Below are positions 9,456 through 18,205 of a stretch of 64,000 bases of DNA, piece by piece (position 1 is the stretch's first letter; each line of letters begins with the position of its first letter). The notes beneath the pieces were generated by a model. It saw only the letters and a program-made list of their open reading frames with translations. It ran no database searches and was not told where the DNA came from. The stretch is from the NCBI RefSeq assembly GCF_014230315.1, contig NZ_JACLAW010000001.1:248001-312000 (forward strand), written 5' to 3'. A program made the translations under genes and the position numbers. Origin of the DNA: Novosphingobium flavum. Lineage in GTDB: Bacteria; Pseudomonadota; Alphaproteobacteria; Sphingomonadales; Sphingomonadaceae.

Positions 9456-10970
9456 ATGACCGACGCCGCTCACGCCGCCCTCGAAACGCTCCGCGCCCTG
9501 CCGCGTCCGAGCCTGGCCGAGCTGTTCGCCGCCGGTGACCGGCTGGGCGCCTTCGCCACTTCGCTCGACCTGCCGGACGGCAAGATCCTGTTCGACTGGT
9601 CGAAGACTCACCTCGATGCCGCCCATGTCGAGGGCTTCCTCGCCCTGGCCGAGGCGCGCGGCTTTGCCGAGCGGCGCCGGGCCCTGTTCGCGGGCGAAGT
9701 CGTCAACGTCACCGAAGGCCGCGCGGCCGAGCACACGGCCCAGCGCGGCGTGGGGAGCGAAGAGGCGGTCGAACTGGCCGCGACGTTCCACGAGCGGATG
9801 CACATGCTGGTCGAGGCGATCCACCTAGGCGCTCTGGGCGAAGTGCGTCACCTCATCCACATCGGCATCGGCGGTTCGGCACTCGGCCCGGCCCTTGCGA
9901 TCGATGCCCTGACCCGCGACGGGGCGATGGTCGACGTCCACGTTGTTTCCAACATCGACGGCGTGGCGCTGGAAGCCGCCTTCGCCGCCTGTGATCCGGC
10001 GACCACGATGATCGCCGTGGCTTCCAAGACCTTCACCACGATCGAGACCATGACCAATGCCCATTCGGCCCTGGCCTGGCTCAGCGAGAACGGGGTGACC
10101 GACCCTTATGGCCGGGTCGTCGCGCTCACCGCCGCGCCGGACAAGGCGGTGGAATGGGGGGTGGACGAGACCCGCATCCTGCCCTTTTCGGAAAGCGTCG
10201 GCGGGCGCTACTCGCTGTGGTCCTCGATCGGCTTCCCGGTGGCGATCGCGGTTGGCTGGGATGAATTCGCTGCCATGCTCGAAGGCGCCGCGGCGATCGA
10301 CCGCCATTTCCGCGACACGGACGGGATCGCCAACCTGCCGCTGCGCGCCGCCTTTGCCGACCAGCTGTACTCTGCGCTGCGCGGCTGCCAGACCCGCGCG
10401 GTCTTCGCCTATGACGAACGCCTCGCACTGCTGCCCGACTATCTCCAGCAGCTCGAGATGGAATCGAACGGCAAGCGCGTCACCGCCGAAGGCGCGCCGG
10501 TGGACGGGCCGACCTCGCCGATCACCTGGGGCGGCGTGGGCACCGACGCCCAGCACGCGGTGTTCCAGCTGCTTCACCAGGGCACGGTGATCGTGCCGGT
10601 GGACTTCATCGCCGCGATCCAGCCGGGCGATACGCTCGATCCGGCACACCACCGCATCCTGCTCTCCAACTGCTTCGCGCAAGGGGCGGCGCTGATGGCC
10701 GGGCAGGGCAACGACGATCCGGCCCGCGCCTATCCGGGCGACCGGCCCTCGGCCACGATCCTTTGCGACGAACTGGGCGCCGCCACGCTCGGCGCGCTGA
10801 TCGCCTTCCACGAGCATCGCACTTTCGCCAATGCGGTCCTGCTCGGGATCAATCCGTTCGACCAGTTCGGGGTCGAGCTGGGCAAGGCCATCGCCAAGCA
10901 GATCGAGCAGGGGAACGCCCGCTTCGATCCTTCGACCGAGGCCTTGCTGGCTGCTGCCGGGATCTCCTGA
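9456..10970 (+). CDS. pgi: Glucose-6-phosphate isomerase
   Basis: The 504-residue cytoplasmic enzyme interconverts glucose-6-phosphate and fructose-6-phosphate. Family features include HIGIGGSALGPALAIDAL (about residue 137), VSNIDG, the SKTFTTIETMTNA sugar-phosphate-binding stretch, and the signature region SPITWGGVGTDAQHAVFQLLHQG with the C-terminal NPFDQFGVELGK lysine. The ATG at 9456 has a GGAG about 9 bp upstream; the long in-frame extension upstream is antisense to lepB and is not real. It appears to be a single-gene unit ahead of the pilus operon. Confidence 0.96.
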   Translation: MTDAAHAALETLRALPRPSLAELFAAGDRLGAFATSLDLPDGKILFDWSKTHLDAAHVEGFLALAEARGFAERRRALFAGEVVNVTEGRAAEHTAQRGVGSEEAVELAATFHERMHMLVEAIHLGALGEVRHLIHIGIGGSALGPALAIDALTRDGAMVDVHVVSNIDGVALEAAFAACDPATTMIAVASKTFTTIETMTNAHSALAWLSENGVTDPYGRVVALTAAPDKAVEWGVDETRILPFSESVGGRYSLWSSIGFPVAIAVGWDEFAAMLEGAAAIDRHFRDTDGIANLPLRAAFADQLYSALRGCQTRAVFAYDERLALLPDYLQQLEMESNGKRVTAEGAPVDGPTSPITWGGVGTDAQHAVFQLLHQGTVIVPVDFIAAIQPGDTLDPAHHRILLSNCFAQGAALMAGQGNDDPARAYPGDRPSATILCDELGAATLGALIAFHEHRTFANAVLLGINPFDQFGVELGKAIAKQIEQGNARFDPSTEALLAAAGIS

Positions 10971-11021
10971 TCAGGGCATTTCCTGAGGCGGATGGGGAAC
11001 AATCTAAACGGTTTGGCAACC

Positions 11022-11036
11022 TTACTCTGGGATTAA
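11022..11036. promoter_or_regulatory. CtrA-like box upstream of the TadG operon
   Basis: The sequence TTAC-N7-TTAA differs by one base from the TTAA-N7-TTAA consensus of the alphaproteobacterial cell-cycle regulator CtrA. It lies 85 bp before the tadG-like start. A chance match is possible: I expect a couple of one-mismatch boxes in 64 kb of this composition. It gains weight from a similar box upstream of a pilin gene in the same window. Confidence 0.35.
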
Positions 11037-11120
11037 GCAGCCTTCGGAGGGAAACCGAAACGACGCCTGTTCCATCTGCAGGCTAGGTTTTTCGGTCTTT
11101 CCGCGATTCTGGGGGTTCCC

Positions 11121-12368
11121 ATGCTTGGCTCGATCTTGCGCGCATTGTTGAAGGACACCTCGGCCAATGCCCTGGTGGTCTCCGCCTTTGCCATGATGTC
11201 GATGATTGGCGGGGCGGGACTGGCCACCGATACGGTGCAGTGGACCCTGTGGAAGCGCCAGCTTCAGCGGATGGCCGATTCGGCCGCGCTGTCGGGCGCC
11301 TATGCCTTGGCTGCAGGTTCTGCCGGGCCGGCGGCGGCAACCACCGAACTCGGCCGCTATTCCTACATCACTAACACAGTCACCTACAACGCCATGCCGA
11401 CCACCGGCACTTATGCCAACAATGCCATGGCTCTGCGGGTCGCGCTTTCCACCTCGCGTGCGCTGCCGTTCTCCAGCCTGTTCATGTCGTCCACGCCGAC
11501 GATCACGGCCGAGGCCACCGGGGCGGCGGTCGGGTTCGGGCAATATTGCGTGATCTCGCTGGAAACGACGACGGCCACCGGCGTCAGCTTCGGCGGTAAC
11601 ACCACCGCCACGCTTGGCTGCGGAGTGGCCACCAATTCGCAGGGCACTACTGCGGTCTACGCCGGCGGTAGCTCTCAGGTGACCGCCTCGCCTATTTCGG
11701 CAGTCGGCAATGTGCCCGCATCGAGCAATTACCAGACCGGCACCACGCTGATTTCCTATTCGATCGCCCAGGCCGATCCCTATGCCAGCCTCCCGATGAT
11801 GTCGGTCCCCAACGGCTGCAACCAGGCGCTCTCGATCGGTTCCAATAAGACCAAGTCGGTCAATACCAGCGGTAACCCGGCAACCCAGTGCTACACCAGC
11901 ATGGATATCCAGGGCACGGCCAACATGGACCCGGGCATCTACATCATCAACGGGGGCTCCTTCAACATCGGCGCCCAGGCCGAGGTGAACTGCTCCGGCT
12001 GCGTCTTCCTGCTGACGACAGATGGCGCGGCGAGCACGGTCGCCACGGCCGATATCAACGGCGGCGCCAAGTTGAACATCACCGCGCCGACCAGCGGCAC
12101 CTACAAGGGGATCCTGTTCTACCAGGACCGTAACGCCGTGGCCGGCACGACCAACAAGATCAACGGCAATTCCAGCTCGGTCCTCGATGGGGCGATCTAT
12201 TTCCCCAAGCAGTACGTGACGTTCAACGGCACTACGGGAATGGACACCAAGTGCATCCAGATCGTGGCGCGGCAGGTCACCTTCACCGGCAACAGCACGA
12301 TCCAGAACAATTGCACCAACTCCGGATCGCAGTCGATCACTGGCACCCAGGTCCGGCTGGTCGACTGA
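11121..12368 (+). CDS. TadG-like pilus assembly protein (Tad_N type)
   Basis: The 415-residue protein begins with the Tad_N pattern: a short basic start, a hydrophobic segment (ALVVSAFAMMSMIGGAGLATD) and WKRQLQRMADSAALSGAYAL. This pattern is typical of TadG/TadE minor pilin-like components of the Flp/Tad secretion system. The rest is Ser/Thr/Gly/Asn-rich with several cysteines, consistent with an exported, beta-rich surface or periplasmic domain. Members of the group are exported and help pilus assembly. The first of three genes, it ends 1 bp before the next. The vWA domain of some TadG proteins is not evident. Confidence 0.85.
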   Translation: MLGSILRALLKDTSANALVVSAFAMMSMIGGAGLATDTVQWTLWKRQLQRMADSAALSGAYALAAGSAGPAAATTELGRYSYITNTVTYNAMPTTGTYANNAMALRVALSTSRALPFSSLFMSSTPTITAEATGAAVGFGQYCVISLETTTATGVSFGGNTTATLGCGVATNSQGTTAVYAGGSSQVTASPISAVGNVPASSNYQTGTTLISYSIAQADPYASLPMMSVPNGCNQALSIGSNKTKSVNTSGNPATQCYTSMDIQGTANMDPGIYIINGGSFNIGAQAEVNCSGCVFLLTTDGAASTVATADINGGAKLNITAPTSGTYKGILFYQDRNAVAGTTNKINGNSSSVLDGAIYFPKQYVTFNGTTGMDTKCIQIVARQVTFTGNSTIQNNCTNSGSQSITGTQVRLVD

Positions 12369-12369
12369 G

Positions 12370-12894
12370 ATGAGCCGCTCGATCGCACCCCGTCGCCCCG
12401 CCTGCCCAAGGCTCGCTGACTTGTGGCGAGACCAGTGCGGGTCCAGCGTGATCGAGATGAGCTTCATCTTGCCGGTTCTGGTCATGCTCGCCTGCGTGGC
12501 CGCGGACCTCGGGATGGCCTTCCTCCAGCAGATCAAGATCCAGCAGGCGGCGGCGCGGACGATGGAAATGGCCTTGGCCTACAAATCGTCGACGACCTCC
12601 CTGAGCACGACGATCATCCATGACGAGGCCGCCACGGCCTATGGCTATCCCACCACCAACAACACCAATGTCGTGGCGGATATGTGGCTCGAATGCGGTG
12701 GCACCCGGCAGAGCACCTATTCCGGAACCTGCGCTACCGGCTCGCCGGCGCGCTATGCCTCGATCACCATCACCGACACCTATACCTGGCTGTTCGGCAC
12801 CATTTTCACGTCCCGGCTCAGGGTGGGCAACCCGAATGCGTCGGCGGTTACGTCGGTCGCCCTCAAGGGCTTTGCCGAAGTGAGGGTCCAATGA
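12370..12894 (+). CDS. TadE-family pilus assembly protein
   Basis: The 174-residue protein carries the TadE signature: a basic N terminus ending in LWRDQCGSSVIEMSFILPVLVMLACVAADLG. In this pattern a Gly-x-x-x-(V/A)-x-E motif precedes a single membrane segment, followed by a helical QQAAARTMEMA stretch. TadE proteins are pseudopilins processed by a prepilin peptidase and needed for Flp pilus assembly. It sits between the TadG-like gene (1 bp gap) and a second TadE-like gene (ATGA overlap), indicating one operon. Confidence 0.87.
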   Translation: MSRSIAPRRPACPRLADLWRDQCGSSVIEMSFILPVLVMLACVAADLGMAFLQQIKIQQAAARTMEMALAYKSSTTSLSTTIIHDEAATAYGYPTTNNTNVVADMWLECGGTRQSTYSGTCATGSPARYASITITDTYTWLFGTIFTSRLRVGNPNASAVTSVALKGFAEVRVQ

Positions 12895-13355
12895 TCGTTC
12901 CGCTTCGCCGCCGACTGGCCGCACTGTGGCGCGACGAGGCCGGAAGCCCCGCCGTGGAATTCGCGCTCACCTTCCCCGCGCTGGGTGTGGTGATCTTCGG
13001 AGTGATCCAGCTCGGCATGGCGATTCAGGCCTATGCCGGTGTGCGTAACGCGGTCGAGGTGGGCGCGCGCTATGCCAGCGTCTTTACCGGTCAGGCCAAC
13101 ACGGCAACCTGCGGCACGGGCTCGACCCTGACCAGGAGCGGCTATCCCACCAACGACCAGATCAAGAGCAAGGTCACCGCGAGCGTGTTCGGGGTCAATA
13201 CGGCCCTGCTTACCACGCCCACCGTGACCCTCGGCAACAACAACGGCGCCTGCTACGTCGACGTTTCGCTCAGCTACACGATCTCGATGAGCTTGGTGTT
13301 CGTCTCCACGCCGGGCTACACCATGTCCTACACCCGGCGGGTCTACCAGCAGTAG
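12891..13355 (+). CDS. TadE-family pilus assembly protein (second copy)
   Basis: This 154-residue protein has the same pattern as its neighbour: ALWRDEAGSPAVEFALTFPALGVVIFGVIQLG, with the processing-type glycine and conserved glutamate before one membrane helix, then VRNAVEVGARYAS. The start was set at the ATG in the ATGA overlap with the preceding stop, rather than a longer frame lying inside the preceding gene. The C-terminal part is an exported domain with two cysteines. Together with the upstream TadG- and TadE-like genes it forms a three-gene minor-pilin operon. Confidence 0.87.
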   Translation: MIVPLRRRLAALWRDEAGSPAVEFALTFPALGVVIFGVIQLGMAIQAYAGVRNAVEVGARYASVFTGQANTATCGTGSTLTRSGYPTNDQIKSKVTASVFGVNTALLTTPTVTLGNNNGACYVDVSLSYTISMSLVFVSTPGYTMSYTRRVYQQ

Positions 13356-13432
13356 GCAGCCGCTCGGGCCGTTTCCGACTGGCAAAACGCGCCCCCCCTT
13401 GCCATATCGCGCTCCGCAACAAGGAGCGGCAG

Positions 13433-14779
13433 ATGGCTGAATACGACTACGACCTCTTCGTCATCGGTGCCGGGTCGGGCGGGGTCCGGGCGAGCCGCAT
13501 CGCCGCCTCGCACGGCGCGCGCGTGGCCGTGGCGGAAGAGTTCCGGGTCGGCGGCACCTGCGTGATCCGCGGCTGCGTGCCCAAGAAGCTGCTGGTCTAC
13601 GGATCGCACTTCGCCGAGGAACTGCAGGACGCGGCCCATTATGGCTGGTCGGTAGAGGGCATGAGCTTCGACTGGGCGCGGCTGCGCGATACCGTCCTGC
13701 GCGATGTCGATCGGCTCAACGGGCTCTACGAACAGACGCTGAGCAACAACAAGGTCGAACGCTTCCTCGAACGGGCGGAGATTACCGGGCCGAACGCGGT
13801 CCGCCTCGCCTCGGGGCGGGAGATCAGCGCGAAATACATCCTCGTCGCGGTCGGCGCCTGGCCGGTCCTGCCCGAGTTCGAAGGCGTGGAGCACTGCATC
13901 ACTTCGAATGAGGTGTTCCATCTGCCCGAACTGCCGCGCCGCGTGGTGATCCAGGGCGCGGGCTATATCGCGCTCGAATTCGCCGGGATCTTCAACGCGC
14001 TCGGCAGCCAGGTCACCGTCGTCAACCGCAGCGACCAGATCCTCCGCGGCTATGACGAATCGCTGCGCGACCGCCTGCTCCAGATCACCATGGCGCGCGG
14101 GATCGAGTACAAGTTCCAGTGCCCGATCCGGAAGGTGGAGAAGCAGGAGGACGGTTCGCTGATGGTCACGGCCGGTAACCGCGATCCTTTCCCGGCCGAT
14201 GCCGTGCTGGTCGCCACCGGCCGCCGCCCCAAGACCGACGGGCTCGGGCTGGAGAGTGCCGGGGTCCAGCTCGGCGAAAAGGGCGAGATCCCGGTCGACG
14301 AATACAGCCGCACCTCCTGCCCGAGCATCTATGCCGTGGGCGACGTGACCGACCGGGTCCAGCTCACCCCGGTGGCGATCCGCGAAGGCCATGCCTTTGC
14401 CGACACCGTGTTCGGCGGCAAGCCGCGCACGGTGGACTATTCGTGCATTCCCAGCGCGGTATTCTCGCAGCCTCCGCTCGCCGGGGTCGGCCTGACCGAG
14501 GGGCAGGCGCGCAATGCCTATGGCAATATCAAGGTCTACACCTCGGACTTCCGGCCGATGAAGAACGTCTTCGCCGACCGGATGGAGCGCGGGCTCTACA
14601 AGCTGGTGGTCGATGCCAACAGCGACAGGGTTCTGGGCGTCCACCTCATCGGCCCGGATGCCCCGGAAATCCTCCAGGCCGCCGCGATCGCGGTCAAGGC
14701 CGGGCTGACCAAGGCCCAGTTCGACGATACCGTGGCGATCCACCCCTCAATGGCCGAGGAACTCGTGCTGATGCGCTGA
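13433..14779 (+). CDS. gor: Glutathione-disulfide reductase
   Basis: The 448-residue flavoprotein reduces oxidised glutathione with NADPH. The N-terminal FAD motif is VIGAGSGGVRAS and the redox pair is C43/C48 in GGTCVIRGCVPKK. The nucleotide-binding fold GAGYIALEFAGIFNALGSQ follows, then the second FAD motif YAVGDVT and the C-terminal active-site HPSMAEELV. An arginine-containing NRSDQILRGYD segment after the second fold fits NADPH preference. RBS-like AAGGAGCGG precedes the ATG at 13433. It is convergent with the peptide transporter, 20 bp apart. Confidence 0.95.
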   Translation: MAEYDYDLFVIGAGSGGVRASRIAASHGARVAVAEEFRVGGTCVIRGCVPKKLLVYGSHFAEELQDAAHYGWSVEGMSFDWARLRDTVLRDVDRLNGLYEQTLSNNKVERFLERAEITGPNAVRLASGREISAKYILVAVGAWPVLPEFEGVEHCITSNEVFHLPELPRRVVIQGAGYIALEFAGIFNALGSQVTVVNRSDQILRGYDESLRDRLLQITMARGIEYKFQCPIRKVEKQEDGSLMVTAGNRDPFPADAVLVATGRRPKTDGLGLESAGVQLGEKGEIPVDEYSRTSCPSIYAVGDVTDRVQLTPVAIREGHAFADTVFGGKPRTVDYSCIPSAVFSQPPLAGVGLTEGQARNAYGNIKVYTSDFRPMKNVFADRMERGLYKLVVDANSDRVLGVHLIGPDAPEILQAAAIAVKAGLTKAQFDDTVAIHPSMAEELVLMR

Positions 14780-14799
14780 TCCGGGTCTGCCCCCGGCGG

Positions 14800-16188
14800 C
14801 TAGGCGTGAGCCAGCAGTCGGGGGGCGGCGAAGAGCCGGAAGCCCGCAAAGGCCACCAGCCCGATCGCGGCCGTGCCGACATGGAGCAGCCAGAACTGCA
14901 CCGTGTCCATGTCCGAATACCAGCCGCCGATCTCGCCGACCATCTTGTTGGCGGCGAAGAAGGCGAGGTAATAGACCCCCAGCACGGTCGCGTTCATCGC
15001 GCGCGGGGCGAGGCGGGTGAACAGGGCCAGGCTCACCGGCAGCATGTTGGAAAAGCCGATCGAGTTGAGCAGGTGGAACAGGACCGGCCAGAACAGCCCG
15101 ATCTTGCCGCCCCCCGCAGTCGCCGCCGCGATCACCAGGCACAGCCCGCCGGCGATCGAGAACAGGCTGCCGATGATCATCTTGCCCAGCTCGTCCGGCT
15201 CCGTGCCGGTGCGCGCCGCCCGCCATTTCCAGAAGGCGGCCACGCAGACCAGCATGGCGAAAGAGAGCGCCGCGTCGATCGTGATCATCCAGCTGGTCGG
15301 CAGGGTGTGGCCGAAGAAGGTCAGCGCGAATTTCTCATCGGCCCAGACGAGGTAGGCGTTGAAGATCTGGTTGTTGGTGATCAGCGCCACGGCCAGTGCC
15401 GGCACCAGCAGGACCACGGCGAGCAGCCGCGCTCCGTCGCCCGGCTCAAGGCCGGGCCGTTCGCGCGCCGCGCCGCGCACGGGCGCATTGTCCGCCGGCA
15501 GCCACGGCCCTGCCTTCAGGTAGAGCAGCAGCCCCGCCACCATCACCACGCCGGCCGTGCCGAAGCCCCAGTGCCAGCCGACCTTCTCGCCCAGCGTGCC
15601 CGAGATGAGCGGCGCGCCGATCACCGAGACGTTGATCGCGATGTAGAAGATCTGGAAGGCCATGGCCCGGCGGCTGTCTTCGGCGGCGTACAGCTCGCCG
15701 ACCTGGCTGGCGATATTGCCCTTGAACAGGCCGACGCCGATGACAAGGCAGATGAGGGCGAGCAGGAAGGTCGGTTGGAAGGCCATCAGGAAGTGGCCCA
15801 GCGCCATGACCAGCGCGCCAAGGATCAGGGTGGTTCGCCGTCCGAGGAACCGGTCAGCGATATAGCCGCCCGCGATCGGGGTCAGATAGACCAGTGAGGT
15901 ATAGTCCCCGAACACGGCCGAGGCGAGCGGCTGGCCCTGCTTGCCGCCATACCAGCCGCCCTGCAGCCACTCGAGCCCCCAGACCGTGCCGATATGCTCG
16001 GGCAGCAGCAGGAACTTGACCATGTAGAGCACCAGCAGGGTCTGCATGGAATAGTAGGAAAACCGCTCGCACCCTCCGACGAAGGCGAGATAGCCCAGAC
16101 CCTTGGGGTGGCCGAGAAAGGCCCGGTCGTGGGCCGCCTTCTCGATCGTTGCCGGGTCGAGTTCGGGCGTCGCTTCGGAAAGGGTCAT
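14800..16188 (-). CDS. POT/PTR-family proton-dependent oligopeptide transporter
   Basis: The 462-residue inner-membrane protein has about 12-14 hydrophobic segments. It carries the POT signatures ERFSYYSMQTLLVLYM near residue 42 (the E-x-x-x-x-Y-type proton-coupling region) and GGYIADRFLGRRTTLILG near 115. Members import di- and tripeptides with protons. The ATG at 16188 is followed by an acidic N terminus typical of the group. It is transcribed towards gor and follows aroB on the same strand after 35 bp, so partial co-transcription with aroKB is possible. Confidence 0.9.
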   Translation of the reverse strand: MTLSEATPELDPATIEKAAHDRAFLGHPKGLGYLAFVGGCERFSYYSMQTLLVLYMVKFLLLPEHIGTVWGLEWLQGGWYGGKQGQPLASAVFGDYTSLVYLTPIAGGYIADRFLGRRTTLILGALVMALGHFLMAFQPTFLLALICLVIGVGLFKGNIASQVGELYAAEDSRRAMAFQIFYIAINVSVIGAPLISGTLGEKVGWHWGFGTAGVVMVAGLLLYLKAGPWLPADNAPVRGAARERPGLEPGDGARLLAVVLLVPALAVALITNNQIFNAYLVWADEKFALTFFGHTLPTSWMITIDAALSFAMLVCVAAFWKWRAARTGTEPDELGKMIIGSLFSIAGGLCLVIAAATAGGGKIGLFWPVLFHLLNSIGFSNMLPVSLALFTRLAPRAMNATVLGVYYLAFFAANKMVGEIGGWYSDMDTVQFWLLHVGTAAIGLVAFAGFRLFAAPRLLAHA

Positions 16189-16223
16189 CGGCTCACCATA
16201 ACGGTCTGATGAGCCGGGGTATC

Positions 16224-17327
16224 CTATTTCAACTGCTCGTCAAGAAACCGGGCGACGTCGTCCAGCTTCACGTCCTTGGCGAGGAAGGCCTCGCCGATGG
16301 AGCGCAGCAGGATGAAGGGCAGGGTGCCCGCGTCCATCTTCTTGTCGTGCAGCATGTGGGAAACCAGCGCCTGACCGTCGACGTCCAGCCCCAGCTCGGC
16401 CAGTTCCGACTTCATCCCCACCGCCTTCAAATGGGCGGGAATGCGCTCGGCCTCGCTGGCGGGCAAGAGCCCGAGCCGCGCCGAATAGCGGGCCGCCAGC
16501 ACCATGCCGAGCGCCACGCCCTCGCCGTGCAGCAGGCGGTCGGAAAAGCCGGTCTCGGCCTCCAGCGCATGGCCGAAGGTGTGGCCAAGGTTGAGCAGGG
16601 CGCGCAAGCCGGTGGTCTCGAACTCGTCCTGCGCCACGATCGCCGCCTTGGCCGCGACCGAACGGGCAATCGCCAATTCGCGCGCCGCCGGATCGCCCGC
16701 CATGAGCGCGGGCCCATTGGCCTCGCACCATGCGAAGAAGTCCGCATCGCCCAGCGCGCCGTACTTGAACACCTCTGCATAGCCCGCGCCCACTTCGCGC
16801 GGGGGCAGGGTGTCCAGCGTCGAGGGATCGGCCAGCACCAGCGAAGGCTGGTGGAACGCGCCGACGAGGTTCTTGCCGGCCCCGGTGTTGATCGCGGTCT
16901 TGCCGCCCACGCTCGAATCGACCTGGGACAGCAGGGTCGTCGGCAACTGGATGAAATTGCACCCGCGCTTGAGCACGGCGGCGGCAAAGCCGGTCAGGTC
17001 GCCGATAACCCCGCCGCCGAGCGCGAGCACATGGTCCTTGCGCTCCACTTCCTCGGCCAGCAACCAGTCGATCACCTCGGCAAGGTGCGCCCACGATTTG
17101 GTCGCCTCGCCGCTTGGCAGGATCTTCCAGCGCGGCTCGAATCCCGCCCCCTCCAGCGAGGCGGCAACGGTGCCGCCCCAGGCCGCGAAAACCTTGTCGT
17201 CGGTCACGATCGGCACGCGCTGCTTGCGCAGCAGCGGGCCGCATTCGGCGGCGACATTGGCGAGAAGGCCCACGCCCACGCGCACTTCGTAGGGACGTCC
17301 GGCGATGCCGACCGGGATCACAGCCAT
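16224..17327 (-). CDS. aroB: 3-Dehydroquinate synthase
   Basis: The 367-residue enzyme performs the second shikimate-pathway step, converting DAHP to 3-dehydroquinate using NAD and a divalent metal. Typical motifs are LPSGEATKSW, the NAD-binding LALGGGVIGDLTGFAA, and FIQLPTTLLSQVDSSVGGKTAIN with the catalytic lysine. The metal ligands in AEVFKYGAL and NLGHTFGHALE are also visible. Its start overlaps the end of aroK by 10 bp, a standard aroK-aroB operon. Confidence 0.96.
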   Translation of the reverse strand: MAVIPVGIAGRPYEVRVGVGLLANVAAECGPLLRKQRVPIVTDDKVFAAWGGTVAASLEGAGFEPRWKILPSGEATKSWAHLAEVIDWLLAEEVERKDHVLALGGGVIGDLTGFAAAVLKRGCNFIQLPTTLLSQVDSSVGGKTAINTGAGKNLVGAFHQPSLVLADPSTLDTLPPREVGAGYAEVFKYGALGDADFFAWCEANGPALMAGDPAARELAIARSVAAKAAIVAQDEFETTGLRALLNLGHTFGHALEAETGFSDRLLHGEGVALGMVLAARYSARLGLLPASEAERIPAHLKAVGMKSELAELGLDVDGQALVSHMLHDKKMDAGTLPFILLRSIGEAFLAKDVKLDDVARFLDEQLK

Positions 17328-17896
17328 GAATCGATTTCCTTGAGAACCTTGCCGAGGGTCCGGGTCTGCGGAGCCTTGCCGCTGACCACCTTGATCGGCG
17401 CCTCTGAATAGTACGGATCGCGCACTGACTTGAGATTGCGCAGGATCTCGGCGGGATCGCCGCCGCGCAGCAGGGGGCGATGGTCCTTGCGGCCCACCCG
17501 CTCGACCAGCGTTTCGACATCCGAATCGAGCCAGATCGTGATCGCCCGCTGCAGGATCAGACCGCGCGTCTGGTCATTGACGAAGGCGCCGCCGCCAGTG
17601 GCGATCACCCGCGGCCGGGCGCCGGGGTTCTCGAGCAGGCGCGCGATCACCCGCCGCTCGCCGTCGCGGAAATAGGGCTCGCCATAGGCCGCGAAAATCT
17701 CGGGAATGGTCATCTGCGCGGCGCGCTCGATTTCCTCGTCGGCATCGACGAAGGGCAGGTCCAGCACCTGGGCCAGCTTGCGCCCGATCGAGCTCTTGCC
17801 GCAGCCCATCATCCCCACCAGGACGAGCGGACGGTCGATCCGCCGCGCCAGCGCGGCAATCTCCTCGTTCGTCAGGCGGGTTTCGTCGACTTCCAT
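17318..17896 (-). CDS. aroK: Shikimate kinase
   Basis: The 192-residue kinase phosphorylates shikimate with ATP. The Walker A motif GMMGCGKSS is at residues 28-36, the DADEEIE shikimate/Mg site follows, then the FRDGER region, the ATGGGAF Walker-B-like loop and DHRPLLRG lid arginines. A longer frame reaches 18016, but the ATG at 17896 (MEVDETRL) gives the family length. The upstream extension has no similarity I recognise. It is the first gene of the aroK-aroB unit and is divergent from the small membrane-protein gene at 18068. Confidence 0.95.
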   Translation of the reverse strand: MEVDETRLTNEEIAALARRIDRPLVLVGMMGCGKSSIGRKLAQVLDLPFVDADEEIERAAQMTIPEIFAAYGEPYFRDGERRVIARLLENPGARPRVIATGGGAFVNDQTRGLILQRAITIWLDSDVETLVERVGRKDHRPLLRGGDPAEILRNLKSVRDPYYSEAPIKVVSGKAPQTRTLGKVLKEIDSWL

Positions 17897-18067
17897 TGCA
17901 GCGCTGCCTATAGTTGCGCTACTCGCCTGTGCAAGCGTCGCGCTCTCGCGCGCGGCCCAGATGCTTGAGGAAGGTTGCGAAGGTTGGCCGGTCGTAAGTC
18001 GCGTCTTATGTCGCAAGGCACATTGTCGCTCACCGCTTTCCCGAATGAAGCTGGCAGAGGAGAAGAG

Positions 18068-18205
18068 ATGCGTTCCCGCAAGCTCTGGCTGATTGTGGCC
18101 TTGGCCGCGTTCGCGGCGTTCCTCGCCTATGCCTGGGTTGATGGCGGGCGTGAGCCGGTGCGCGAGATCGCGGTCGAGATCCCGGTACCGGGAGCGGCGC
18201 AGTGA
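18068..18205 (+). CDS. Small single-pass membrane protein
   Basis: This 45-residue frame has a basic start (MRSRKLW), one membrane helix (LIVALAAFAAFLAYAWVD) and a short acidic/proline tail. A strong purine-rich RBS (GGAGAAGAG) lies directly upstream and fixes the ATG at 18068. The stop overlaps the GTG of the next gene (GTGA), so the two are probably coupled. The helix could be an uncleaved anchor. No family is recognised. Its link to the large exported protein downstream suggests an envelope role, which is inference. Confidence 0.7.
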   Translation: MRSRKLWLIVALAAFAAFLAYAWVDGGREPVREIAVEIPVPGAAQ